Source: Mycolicibacterium sp. P9-64 (GTDB lineage: Bacteria > Actinomycetota > Actinomycetes > Mycobacteriales > Mycobacteriaceae). From it: DNA of 64,000 bases. Each line of letters opens with the position of its first letter. Within the stretch, counting starts at the first letter, position 1. The stretch lies in contig NZ_NPKO01000002.1 in the NCBI RefSeq assembly GCF_008329605.1, forward strand, positions 372,001-436,000, given 5' to 3'. Shown here piece by piece: positions 1 to 7,822 of the stretch. Both the position numbers and the translations under genes were made by a program. Below the pieces are notes generated by a model. That model did not search any database, was not told the DNA's origin, and saw only the letters and a list, made by a program, of their open reading frames with translations.

Positions 1-2
1 TG

Positions 3-587
3 GCCTTGATGTTGCCGGCCATGCTCGCGGTCCGGCTCGGCGCGCCCAAACTCGGTCAGGTGCTCGAAGTGATCTGCACCCTGCCGCTGGTGGTGCCGCC
101 CATCACGTTCGTCGCGGGTATCAGCACCGTATTGCGTTGGGCACCTGACCAATTGGCATCAACCCCATTTTGGGCGACGCTGATCGCGATCCAAAAGCCG
201 AGTTTCCCGATCGTGCTGGTGTTGGCGTACGTCGTGCTGGCGACGCCGTTCGTCTACAGATCGTTGGACGCGGGCCTTCGTGCGATCGACGTGAAGACGT
301 TGGTGGAGGCCGCCCGCAACCTCGGTGCGGGCTGGACCACGGTGATGTTCCGGACCATCCTGCCCAACCTGCGCACGTCCATCGCGAGCGCCGCGTTTCT
401 CACCCTGGCGCTGGTGCTCGGCGAGTACACCATCGCCGTCCTGCTCGGGTTTCGGCCGTTCGCCGTGTGGATCGTCACGATCTCCGGCGCGAATGCGCAA
501 CTGTCCGTTGCAGTCTCGGTGCTCAGCCTGATCCTCACCTGGGCATTGTTACTCGTCGTATCCGGCGTGGGAAGGAAACGCACATGA
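3..587 (+). CDS. ABC transporter permease, 5' truncated by window edge
   Basis: Inner-membrane permease subunit of a PotC/ModB-type ABC importer. The window opens inside the gene, so only about 194 C-terminal residues are present. The cytoplasmic loop that docks the ATPase is visible as the EAARNLGAGWTTVMFRTILP stretch (EAA motif), and hydrophobic segments flank it on both sides. The stop codon overlaps the ATG of the next gene (ATGA), so the two are translationally coupled parts of one importer. By family the substrate could be a polyamine, an aminoethylphosphonate or another small anion or cation. The binding protein and first permease should lie just upstream, outside the window. The substrate is not decidable here. 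Confidence 0.85.
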   Translation, partial: ALMLPAMLAVRLGAPKLGQVLEVICTLPLVVPPITFVAGISTVLRWAPDQLASTPFWATLIAIQKPSFPIVLVLAYVVLATPFVYRSLDAGLRAIDVKTLVEAARNLGAGWTTVMFRTILPNLRTSIASAAFLTLALVLGEYTIAVLLGFRPFAVWIVTISGANAQLSVAVSVLSLILTWALLLVVSGVGRKRT

Positions 588-1663
588 CCTCGCGAGTGGA
601 GCTGCGGAAACTCCGCCGTGCCTTCGGCGATGCCTTGGCCCTCGACGACCTGGACCTGACCATCGAGGCGGGTGAATTCGTCGCCCTGCTTGGCCCTTCG
701 GGGTGCGGCAAGACGACGGCGCTGCGCTGTGTCGCAGGTTTCGAACGTCCCGACAGCGGTGCCGTCATCGTCAACGACAAGGACATCACGAAGGTGCCCG
801 CCAACAAGCGCGACGCCGGCATGGTGTTCCAGGCCTACAGCCTGTTTCCGCACCTCACCTCTCGCGATAACGTCGCGTTCGGCATGCGCATGCGCAAAGT
901 CCCTGCGGCCAAACGGAATGCCCGCGCCAGCGAGCTTCTCGACTTGGTCGGTCTGCCCATGGTCGGCGATCGCTACCCACACCAGATGTCGGGCGGCCAG
1001 CAGCAACGCGTCGCCCTTGCCCGCGCGCTCGCCATGGAGCCGAGCGTGCTCCTGCTCGACGAGCCGCTGTCAGCGCTCGACGCCAAGGTGCGGGTCAGTC
1101 TCCGTGAGGAGATCCGAAGGCTGCAGATCGAACTGGGCGTGACGACGCTGTTCGTCACGCACGACCAGGAGGAGGCGCTGTCGATGGCCGACCGGGTCGC
1201 CGTGCTGCGCGCGGGCCGCGTCGAACAGGTGGGCACCCCCGACCGCATCTACGAGCGACCCGCCACTCCGTTCGTCGCGGAGTTCATCGGCTCGATGAAC
1301 CACCTCCCAGGCGTCGTCGAGGGTGACCGGGTCGCCGTCCTCGGGCAGTACCTGCCGATCGACGGCGACGTGCCTGCGGCCACCCACCACGACGTTCTCG
1401 TCCGACCAGAAGCGGTGCGGCTGCGGGCTGCGCCGGACGGGGCAGGCCTGGTCACCCGGTCGTCGTTCCGCGGTGCCACCGCCCGCCTGCACGTCGAGCT
1501 GAACGGCCTCGAGATCCAGGCCGACGTGCCCGGCCACGAGGCATCCGTTCTGGCACCTGGTGCGCGGGTGGACGTTTCGCTGATCGACCGGCCCGCCCTC
1601 GTCACTGCACGCGGGGCGACGGCAGCAGCGGTCCCGGCGGCCGAAGTCAAGACCGCCGTCTGA
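584..1663 (+). CDS. ABC transporter ATP-binding protein (PotA/CysA-like, TOBE domain)
   Basis: Energising ATPase of the importer whose permease precedes it. The 359-residue protein has Walker A GPSGCGKTT (residues 37-45), signature MSGGQQQR, Walker B LLLDEPLSALD and the H-loop LFVTHDQEEAL. A C-terminal region of about 120 residues fits the TOBE regulatory domain of the PotA/CysA/UgpC group. The ATG at 584 lies in an ATGA overlap with the permease stop, which fixes the start; the open frame continues upstream but only as a shadow of the permease. The 3' end overlaps the convergent MocR gene by 17 bp. Substrate unknown. Confidence 0.9.
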   Translation: MTSRVELRKLRRAFGDALALDDLDLTIEAGEFVALLGPSGCGKTTALRCVAGFERPDSGAVIVNDKDITKVPANKRDAGMVFQAYSLFPHLTSRDNVAFGMRMRKVPAAKRNARASELLDLVGLPMVGDRYPHQMSGGQQQRVALARALAMEPSVLLLDEPLSALDAKVRVSLREEIRRLQIELGVTTLFVTHDQEEALSMADRVAVLRAGRVEQVGTPDRIYERPATPFVAEFIGSMNHLPGVVEGDRVAVLGQYLPIDGDVPAATHHDVLVRPEAVRLRAAPDGAGLVTRSSFRGATARLHVELNGLEIQADVPGHEASVLAPGARVDVSLIDRPALVTARGATAAAVPAAEVKTAV

Positions 1664-3068
1664 CACTGGCCTCCAGAACGCCACACAACGCGTCCACCGC
1701 CGGGCCGAACGCGTGGTCGGCGGGTGCCCCGAAGTTGACCACCAGCCCGTCGGTGGAGGGGACGTCCGGCCCCGCCAGCGGATGGCGCAGCCCCAACAGC
1801 CCCGATACTGCGATACCCGCTTCGCCCGCACGCCGCAGCACCTCGGGCTCGGTGTCCTCGGGCAGCAGCAGAAGCAGGTGCAGGCCCGCCGACAGCCCGG
1901 TGATCGAGACGTCGAATTCCGCGAGCCGGCGCACCAGGATCTCGCGGCGCCTGCGGTAGCCGATGCGCATGCGGCGAATGTGCTTGTCGTACTGCCCGCT
2001 GGTGATGAAGTCGGCCATGGTCAGCTGGTCGATGCCGTTGACGTAGTGCTGCTGACCGCCGGCGGCGCCGATGACGGGTTCGACGAGGTCGTCGGGCAGG
2101 GCCATCCAGCCGAGCCGCAGCACGGGCGACAGGCTCTTGCTTGCCGATCCGAGGTAGGCCACCCGCTGCGGGTCGAGACCCTGCACCGCACCGACCGGCT
2201 GGCGGTCGTAGCGGAACTCCCCGTCGTAGTCGTCCTCGAGGACGTATCGGCCTGTGCGCCTTGCCCAGTCGATGACCGCGGTGCGGCGGGCGGGGTGCAA
2301 TGGCACGCCGTGCGGAAAGAAGTGGGCCGGGGTGAGTAGTGCGGCTGCCGCGTTCGAGCCGTCGAGTTCGTCGACCTTCGCACCGTCGTCGTCGACGCCG
2401 ATCGGGGTGGTCGCGACGCCCATGGCGGCGATGGCATCGCGAAAGATGAAGAGGCCGTAGGCTTCCACCGCGATCGGCCCCTTGTCGGAGAACACCCTGG
2501 CTAGCAGTTCGACGGCGTTGCGGGTACCCGCGCAAATGACGACGTTGTCGGGCGAGACGCGGACACCCCGTGCGCGGCCGAGGTATTCGGCCAATGCCTC
2601 CCTGAGTTCGGGCCGGCCGCGCGGGTCGCCGACGCGCAATGCTTCGTTCGGCGCGGCGGTCAGCGCCCGGCGGGCCGAGGTCAGCCAGGCCGCCCGTGGG
2701 AACGCCGCGACGTCGGGCGAGCCGGGCATCAGGTTGTGCGTCGGCTGGCCAGGGGTGCCACGCGAACGGTGCGGTGCCACGACGTCGCGGGTGTTGACCA
2801 CCCAGGTACCCGCGCCCTGACGTGACGCCAGCCAGCCTTCGGCGACCAGATCGGCATACGCCTCCGACACCGTGTTGCGGGCCAATCCGAGGTCGCCTGC
2901 CAAGGAGCGCGACGGCGGCAGCATCGTGCCAGTCGCCAGCTGGCCGGATCGCACGGCGTCGCGCAGGGCATTGACCAACAGCTCCCGCGCACCCCGCGTC
3001 CCGGGGCGAATGGCCTGCCCGAGGTTCAGGTGCAGGTCGACACTGTCCGGATTGGCCCATGAAACCAC
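1647..3068 (-). CDS. MocR/PdxR-family transcriptional regulator (GntR wHTH + aminotransferase domain)
   Basis: Cytoplasmic regulator with an N-terminal GntR winged helix (PPSRSLAGDLGLARNTVSEAY region) and a C-terminal fold-type I aminotransferase-like domain. The PLP lysine is in YLGSASKSLSPVLRLGW. MocR proteins bind PLP or an amino-compound effector and usually control the divergently transcribed gene. I chose GTG at 3068 (473 aa) because the longer frame would run through the divergent AhpD-like gene starting at 3118; that leaves about 49 bp between the two starts, a normal divergent MocR promoter. An in-frame ATG at 3119 is possible but would overlap. Likely targets are the AhpD-like gene and perhaps the importer. 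Confidence 0.88.
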   Translation of the reverse strand: MVSWANPDSVDLHLNLGQAIRPGTRGARELLVNALRDAVRSGQLATGTMLPPSRSLAGDLGLARNTVSEAYADLVAEGWLASRQGAGTWVVNTRDVVAPHRSRGTPGQPTHNLMPGSPDVAAFPRAAWLTSARRALTAAPNEALRVGDPRGRPELREALAEYLGRARGVRVSPDNVVICAGTRNAVELLARVFSDKGPIAVEAYGLFIFRDAIAAMGVATTPIGVDDDGAKVDELDGSNAAAALLTPAHFFPHGVPLHPARRTAVIDWARRTGRYVLEDDYDGEFRYDRQPVGAVQGLDPQRVAYLGSASKSLSPVLRLGWMALPDDLVEPVIGAAGGQQHYVNGIDQLTMADFITSGQYDKHIRRMRIGYRRRREILVRRLAEFDVSITGLSAGLHLLLLLPEDTEPEVLRRAGEAGIAVSGLLGLRHPLAGPDVPSTDGLVVNFGAPADHAFGPAVDALCGVLEASVRRRS

Positions 3069-3117
3069 TATCGAATTGAACCATGGACGCGGGGTTTTGT
3101 TCGTTAGCGTTGTTCTC

Positions 3118-3588
3118 ATGACGCAGACACTGGAATCCAAGAACTCCACCCGCCGCCTCAACATCTACAAGGTGTCACCCGGCCTGTACGACGCGATGAT
3201 GGGCCTGAGCACCGCGGCCGCCAAGGACGTCGACCCGACCATCGGCGAGCTCATCAAGATCCGCGCATCGCAGATCAACCACTGCGCGTTCTGCCTCGAC
3301 ATGCACACCGCCGATGCCCGCAAGCAGGGCGAGACCGAGCAGCGTCTTGCGCTCATCGCCGCATGGCAGGAGGCCGGCGACCTGTTCACCGAGAAGGAGC
3401 AGGCAGCGCTGGAGTTGACCGAGGCGATCACAGAGCTACACCACGGCCACGTCCCCGACGCGGTGTACGCCCGCGCCGCGGAGGCGTTCTCCGAGCGGGA
3501 ACTTGGACAGGTGATCGCCATGGCCGTCACCATCAACGCATGGAACCGGATCAACGTCGCAGCACGGGTACCGGCCCCGCGCCGCTGA
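3118..3588 (+). CDS. Carboxymuconolactone decarboxylase / AhpD-like protein
   Basis: A 156-residue all-helical protein of the CMD/AhpD fold. It has the redox motif in HCAFCLDMHTADAR (CxxC followed by H three residues after the second Cys), typical of alkylhydroperoxidase-type members that reduce peroxides via two cysteines. Start is the ATG at 3118, divergent from the MocR gene and 49 bp away, suggesting direct control by that regulator. The end overlaps the following kinase-like gene. A peroxidase role is inferred from the motif; the true substrate is unknown. Confidence 0.88.
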   Translation: MTQTLESKNSTRRLNIYKVSPGLYDAMMGLSTAAAKDVDPTIGELIKIRASQINHCAFCLDMHTADARKQGETEQRLALIAAWQEAGDLFTEKEQAALELTEAITELHHGHVPDAVYARAAEAFSERELGQVIAMAVTINAWNRINVAARVPAPRR

Positions 3589-4331
3589 CCACGCCATCCG
3601 GCGCCGACGTCACCGTCGACGGTGACGTCGTCACCAAGCTGCACCGACCGGGCACCGACCCGCAGGCACTGCGACAACGCCTGCGAGTCGCGGCCCGGTC
3701 GGTCTGCTTGTTGTCCCCGCTCACCCTCGAGCCCGAAGCCGTCGGCAACCAGTGGCAGACCCGCTGGCCAAGGGTCGACGTCGTGCCACCCGACCCCGGC
3801 GCCGTGCCGTGGGCGGAGGCGGGGCGGCTGCTGGCGCGGCTGCATGCCGAACCGATCGTCGACATCGCGCTTCCGCAGGGCGGTCCTGCGCGACTAGCTC
3901 GAGCATTGGACCGGCTACATGGCCCCAACGCCGAGGGGATCCGCAGGGCCGCCGAGGGTCTGAGTGCACCGGCTTTCGGGCGACCATTGACGTTGGTGCA
4001 CGGCGACTTTCACCTCGGTCAACTGGGCTGGTGCCGCGGCCATCTGGGCTCGCACCGCGGTGGCCTGGTGTTGATCGACGTCGACGACCTCGGCGTTGGC
4101 GATCCCGCGGCCGACCTCGCCAGGCCTGCCGGATTCTGGGCGGCAGGCCTGCTGCCCGACGAGGCCTGGCACGCGTTCCTCGACGGCTACCGCAGCGGCA
4201 ATGGCCCCGCGGTGCCGGCAGGCGATCCGTGGCCGGTGCTCGAACCGTTCGCCCGCGCGGCCGTCGTCGCTGCGGCCGCCAACCATCCCGACGACGGCCT
4301 ACTCGTGGCCGCGTGTGAGCGGATGCGTTAG
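3540..4331 (+). CDS. APH-fold phosphotransferase
   Basis: Protein kinase-like/aminoglycoside phosphotransferase fold. The Brenner-type catalytic loop is LVHGDFHLGQLGW, followed by the metal-binding segment LIDVDDLGVGDPAADLAR. The short N-lobe (GADVTVDGDVVTKLHRPG) is typical of small actinobacterial APH proteins. Start is uncertain: ATG at 3540 is the best in-frame codon but overlaps the upstream gene by 49 bp, and no good start lies closer to the conserved region. It ends tail to tail with the zinc-ribbon gene, sharing bases at the stop. Substrate unknown; there is no evidence that it confers drug resistance. Confidence 0.72.
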   Translation: MEPDQRRSTGTGPAPLTTPSGADVTVDGDVVTKLHRPGTDPQALRQRLRVAARSVCLLSPLTLEPEAVGNQWQTRWPRVDVVPPDPGAVPWAEAGRLLARLHAEPIVDIALPQGGPARLARALDRLHGPNAEGIRRAAEGLSAPAFGRPLTLVHGDFHLGQLGWCRGHLGSHRGGLVLIDVDDLGVGDPAADLARPAGFWAAGLLPDEAWHAFLDGYRSGNGPAVPAGDPWPVLEPFARAAVVAAAANHPDDGLLVAACERMR

Positions 4332-4669
4332 CTCGAGAAGAACAGCCTGCCGAAGCCCTGCTTGCGGTAGTGCTTGTTGCCGCGATGCCCCCAGCCCGGG
4401 CCCTGCCCGTAACCCTGGTCGTAGCCCTGCTGCACGTAACCCTGCTGCACCGGCGGCGCGGACTGCACGAACCGCGTCTCCAACTGGGTGAGCGACTCGA
4501 GTTCGCCGAAGTCGAGGAAGATCCCGCGGCACGTATCGCACTGTTCGAGGTGGATGCCACCCCGCTCGTAGGTCTTCATGACCCCCGCGCACTTGGGGCA
4601 CAACAGTGTGTTCCCAACGCCAGGCGTGGACGACGGAGGCTTCGGTGGCTCATATGGCGGAATGCTCAT
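4328..4669 (-). CDS. TFIIB-type zinc-ribbon protein
   Basis: 113-residue soluble protein. The N-terminal part has two cysteine pairs, LLCPKCAGVMKTYE and LEQCDTCRGIFLDFGELE, the signature of the zf-TFIIB family (one structural zinc; the GIFLD-GELE tail is characteristic). The C-terminal third is a Gln/Gly/Tyr-rich low-complexity segment (VQQGYVQQGYDQGYGQG) ending in a basic patch. ATG at 4669 gives a normal family N-terminus. The function of this family is unknown. Confidence 0.8.
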   Translation of the reverse strand: MSIPPYEPPKPPSSTPGVGNTLLCPKCAGVMKTYERGGIHLEQCDTCRGIFLDFGELESLTQLETRFVQSAPPVQQGYVQQGYDQGYGQGPGWGHRGNKHYRKQGFGRLFFSS

Positions 4670-4721
4670 GAATCGACAACGGATGAGCTTCCTGGGAAGT
4701 GCCTGGGAGCGGATAGTCCGG

Positions 4722-5552
4722 CTACACCCAGTACGCTACGCGCGAGCGGTACTGCCGCATCGCGAACGCCGTCACGGTCCAGCCGACGATGGTCAACACG
4801 ATGACCACGATCCAGTGCCTTGGCTCCTGGTCGGCGCCCAGCAGTGGCGCGCGCACGATGTCGACGTAGTGCAGCAGCGGGTTGAACTCGATGATCTTGG
4901 CCCACCCGCCAGCGCCCTGATCGCGCAGCGTCTGGTCGTTCCAGATGATCGGCGTCATGTAGAAGAGCAGCTGCACCAGGCTGAACAACAGCGGGCTGAT
5001 GTCGCGATACCGGGTCGCCAGAATGCCGAAGCACAGCGCAACCCACACACAGTTCAGGGCAATGAGCGCCAGCGCGGGGATGAACGCCAGGTCGGTCCAC
5101 TTCCACGGCTGCGGGAAGATGATCGCGATGATCACGAAGATGATCACGTTGTGCGCGAACAGGATGATCTGGCGCCACACCAGTCGATAGACGTGTACCG
5201 ACAGCGGCGTCGGAAGTTGTTTGATCAGACCTTCGTTGGCGACGAACACGTCGGCACCCTCGAGGATCGACGCGTTGATCAGGTTCCAGATGATCAGCCC
5301 GAGCGTCACGTACGGAAGATGCTCGGCCAGCGGTAGGTGGAACAGCGTCGAGTACAGCCCGCCAAGCGCCACCGCCATCGTGCCCGTCGCGATGGTGATC
5401 CAGATCGGCCCGAGCACCGAACGGCGATAGCGCTGCTTGATGTCCTGCCAGCCGAGGTGCAGCCACAGTTCGCGCTTGCCGAACCCGGCCTTCAGATCGC
5501 CCCACGCGCGGCCGAACGTCTTCGACTGGGCCGCTGCGTCGGTGAACGTCAT
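4722..5552 (-). CDS. wzm: Galactan ABC exporter permease (Wzm / RfbD, Rv3783-like)
   Basis: Six-helix ABC-2 type permease of 276 residues. The cytoplasmic N-terminus is followed by a conserved QDIKQRYRRSVLGPIWI segment and alternating hydrophobic helices. Together with Wzt it forms the exporter that flips lipid-linked galactan across the plasma membrane during arabinogalactan synthesis. Its ATG overlaps the stop of glfT1 (ATGA), and wzt lies one gene upstream, the classical mycobacterial order. The segment just upstream, inside the end of glfT1, carries a dispersed 18-bp repeat (see findings). Confidence 0.93.
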   Translation of the reverse strand: MTFTDAAAQSKTFGRAWGDLKAGFGKRELWLHLGWQDIKQRYRRSVLGPIWITIATGTMAVALGGLYSTLFHLPLAEHLPYVTLGLIIWNLINASILEGADVFVANEGLIKQLPTPLSVHVYRLVWRQIILFAHNVIIFVIIAIIFPQPWKWTDLAFIPALALIALNCVWVALCFGILATRYRDISPLLFSLVQLLFYMTPIIWNDQTLRDQGAGGWAKIIEFNPLLHYVDIVRAPLLGADQEPRHWIVVIVLTIVGWTVTAFAMRQYRSRVAYWV

Positions 5553-6487
5553 GCATCCCTCCTCTTTGTCCCGTCGCTTCGCTCGCCCTGGAAAAACCTT
5601 TCGCGTCTACCCAACCGTCGCAACCGAATCCACTCCCTGAATCCGGCGGGGTCTCGCCGGGTAACCAGGAAGAACCAGCCGAACCGCAACCACTCCTGCG
5701 GGATCAACCGACGCATGCTCGGCTGGGACTGCAGGTAGCCCCGGTTGCGGTAGGTGTAGTAGCGCTTCGTGGCGTCCCCGGGGTACTGGGTGTGCATCCG
5801 CCCGCCGAGGATCGGCTTGAACTCGTCGGACCCCTGCGGATGCAGGTACACCGCGTTCAGGCAGGTGCCGAACGGCAGGCCGGAGCGCACCAGCCGTCGG
5901 TGCACCTCCACCTCGTCACCGCGGACGAACAACCGAATATCCGGCACGCCAACGGCTTCCACCGTCGTCGCCCGAAATAGCGCGCCGTTGAACAAGGACG
6001 CGATGCCCGGCAGCAGATCGCCGGAGCCGTCGGTGCGCAGCTCGTCGACGCGACGGCGCCACACCAAGCCGCGACGCAACGGGAACGCCAGGCGCTCCGG
6101 GTCGTTCAGATCGCACACCATCGGCGACACCTCGGCGAGGGCATGCCGTTCGGCGCACTCGAGCAAGGTGCCGAGCACCGAGCTGTCGGCGGGTCTGCCG
6201 TCGTCGTCGGCCAGCCACACCCAGTCCGCGCCCATGGTCAGCGCTTGCAGCATGCCGAACGCGAATCCGCCTGCACCGCCAAGGTTTCGGAGCGAACCGA
6301 CGTAGGTGGTCGGTATCGGTTGGCCCTCGACGAGATCGCGAACCCGCGAGTCACCGGATGAGCTGTCGTTGTCGACGACGATGAGGTGGTCGGGCAGTCG
6401 GGTCTGGCTGGTGACCGCGGCGAGTGACTTGGCGAGCTCGTCGGGGCGCCGATGGGTGACGACGACGGCGCACACCCGTTCAGTCAT
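5549..6487 (-). CDS. glfT1: Galactofuranosyltransferase GlfT1 (Rv3782-like)
   Basis: GT-A fold family 2 glycosyltransferase that adds the first galactofuranose residues from UDP-Galf to the rhamnosyl-GlcNAc-PP-decaprenyl linker of the cell wall. Visible features are the N-terminal VCAVVVTHRRPDELAKSL nucleotide-binding start, a DDD metal site in WVWLADDDGRP, and the conserved NLGGAGGFAFGM stretch. It is 312 residues, close to the mycobacterial enzyme. Start ATG at 6487 overlaps the end of wzt by 8 bp. The extreme C-terminus (GERSDGTKRRDA) is encoded by a repeated genomic motif and may be a lineage-specific extension. Confidence 0.93.
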   Translation of the reverse strand: MTERVCAVVVTHRRPDELAKSLAAVTSQTRLPDHLIVVDNDSSSGDSRVRDLVEGQPIPTTYVGSLRNLGGAGGFAFGMLQALTMGADWVWLADDDGRPADSSVLGTLLECAERHALAEVSPMVCDLNDPERLAFPLRRGLVWRRRVDELRTDGSGDLLPGIASLFNGALFRATTVEAVGVPDIRLFVRGDEVEVHRRLVRSGLPFGTCLNAVYLHPQGSDEFKPILGGRMHTQYPGDATKRYYTYRNRGYLQSQPSMRRLIPQEWLRFGWFFLVTRRDPAGFREWIRLRRLGRRERFFQGERSDGTKRRDA

Positions 6488-7304
6488 GAACGTCCTCGCG
6501 GGCGTTCTCCTCCAGGATCTGACGCACGTGGCGGGCGGCGTCGTCGCCCTCGTAGGCGCGCACCACTTCCTCGATGCCGCCGGTCATCTTGATGGTGCCG
6601 TGATCGACCCACATCGCCGTCTTGCACAGCTGGGCGAGGAACTCGTTGGAGTGGCTGGCGAAGACCAGGATTCCGGATCGCTCGACAAGTGCCTGCAGGC
6701 GCGTCCGCGCCTTCTTCATGAACTCGGCGTCGACGGCGCCGATGCCCTCGTCGAGAAGCAGGATCTCCGGGTCGATGCTGGTGACCACGCCCATCGCCAG
6801 GCGCACCCGCATGCCGGTCGAATAGGTGCGCAGCGGCATCGACAGGTACTCGCCGAGCTCGGTGAAGTCGGCGATCTCGTCGACCTTGGCCAGCATCTGC
6901 TTGCGTGTCTGACCGAGGAACAGCCCGCGGATGATGATGTTCTCGAAGCCAGAGATCTCCGGATCCATGCCGACCCCGAGGTCGAACACCGGCGCCACCC
7001 GCCCGGTTACGGTGGCCGATCCGCGCGTCGGTTCGTAGATTCCGGACAGCAGGCGAAGCAGCGTCGACTTGCCGGCGCCGTTGTGCCCGACCAAGCCCAC
7101 CCGGTCGCCGTTCTCCAGCGACAGGGTGATGTCGCGGAGTGCCTCGATCACCACGACGTTGGACGTGTTGCGCCCGATGGTGCCGCCCGCCTTGCCGAGG
7201 AACGCCTTCTTCAGCGACCGCGACTTGGCGTCGAAGATGGGGAACTCGACCCAGGCGTTGCGGGTCGAGACGTGCGGGGATGAGGGAGTGGGAGACGCGG
7301 GCAC
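6480..7304 (-). CDS. wzt: Galactan ABC exporter ATPase (Wzt / RfbE, Rv3781-like)
   Basis: Cytoplasmic ATPase partner of Wzm. Walker A GHNGAGKST, Walker B EILLLDEGIGAVDAEF and an atypical signature YSTGMRVRLAMG, all characteristic of polysaccharide-exporting Wzt ATPases rather than importers. 274 residues with no C-terminal carbohydrate-binding extension, as in mycobacterial RfbE. Start GTG at 7304 lies only 2 bp after the bpa stop, so bpa, wzt, glfT1 and wzm form one leftward operon. Confidence 0.93.
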   Translation of the reverse strand: MPASPTPSSPHVSTRNAWVEFPIFDAKSRSLKKAFLGKAGGTIGRNTSNVVVIEALRDITLSLENGDRVGLVGHNGAGKSTLLRLLSGIYEPTRGSATVTGRVAPVFDLGVGMDPEISGFENIIIRGLFLGQTRKQMLAKVDEIADFTELGEYLSMPLRTYSTGMRVRLAMGVVTSIDPEILLLDEGIGAVDAEFMKKARTRLQALVERSGILVFASHSNEFLAQLCKTAMWVDHGTIKMTGGIEEVVRAYEGDDAARHVRQILEENAREDVHD

Positions 7305-7306
7305 GG

Positions 7307-7822
7307 CTACAGGTACTGACCGGTCCCGCTCGGGGGGTGCCCCGGGCCACCGTGCGGACCTTGGATGGTTGCACCGGGGGGCAGCGCACCCTGACGCATC
7401 TGCTCGAGCTGGGCCCGCGCCGAGATCTGCTGGGCGAACAGCGCGGTCTGGATGCCGTGGAAGAGGCCCTCGAGCCAGCCGACGAGCTGAGCTTGAGCGA
7501 TCCGAAGCTCCGCGTCCGACGGGATCTTGTCCTCGGAGAACGGCAGCGTCAGGCGTTCCAGCTCGTCGCGGAGTTCCGGGGCGAGCCCCTCCTCGAGCTC
7601 GCGGATGCTGGTCTGGTGAATGTCACGCAGCCGGTTGCGGCTGGCGTCATCCAGCGGCGCCGCGCGGACTTCCTCCAGCAGCTGCTTGATCATGGTGCCG
7701 ATCCGCATCACCTTCGCGGGTTGTTCGACGAGGTCGGTCAGCGACTTGCCGTCGGACTCCTCGTCCGCGCCTGACACGTCGCCGGCGATGATCTCGATGT
7801 CGTTGTCATCGGGGTTGCTCAC
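7307..7822 (-). CDS. bpa: Bacterial proteasome activator Bpa (Rv3780-like)
   Basis: 171-residue ATP-independent proteasome activator that forms a dodecameric ring docking on the 20S core. The helical core (SRNRLRDIHQTSIRELEEGL, WLEGLFHGIQTALFAQQ) is present, and the C-terminus ends GTGQYL with the penultimate tyrosine that inserts into 20S pockets (HbYX-like GQYL motif). Start GTG at 7822 overlaps the stop of the upstream GT-C gene (GTGA); the longer open frame is not coding. Conserved placement inside the galactan operon links protein turnover and envelope synthesis at least transcriptionally. Confidence 0.92.
   Translation of the reverse strand: MSNPDDNDIEIIAGDVSGADEESDGKSLTDLVEQPAKVMRIGTMIKQLLEEVRAAPLDDASRNRLRDIHQTSIRELEEGLAPELRDELERLTLPFSEDKIPSDAELRIAQAQLVGWLEGLFHGIQTALFAQQISARAQLEQMRQGALPPGATIQGPHGGPGHPPSGTGQYL

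Noticed and set aside
3540..4331. Aminoglycoside resistance gene
   Set aside because: Only the APH fold is shown; such proteins have many substrates and nothing here indicates drug modification.
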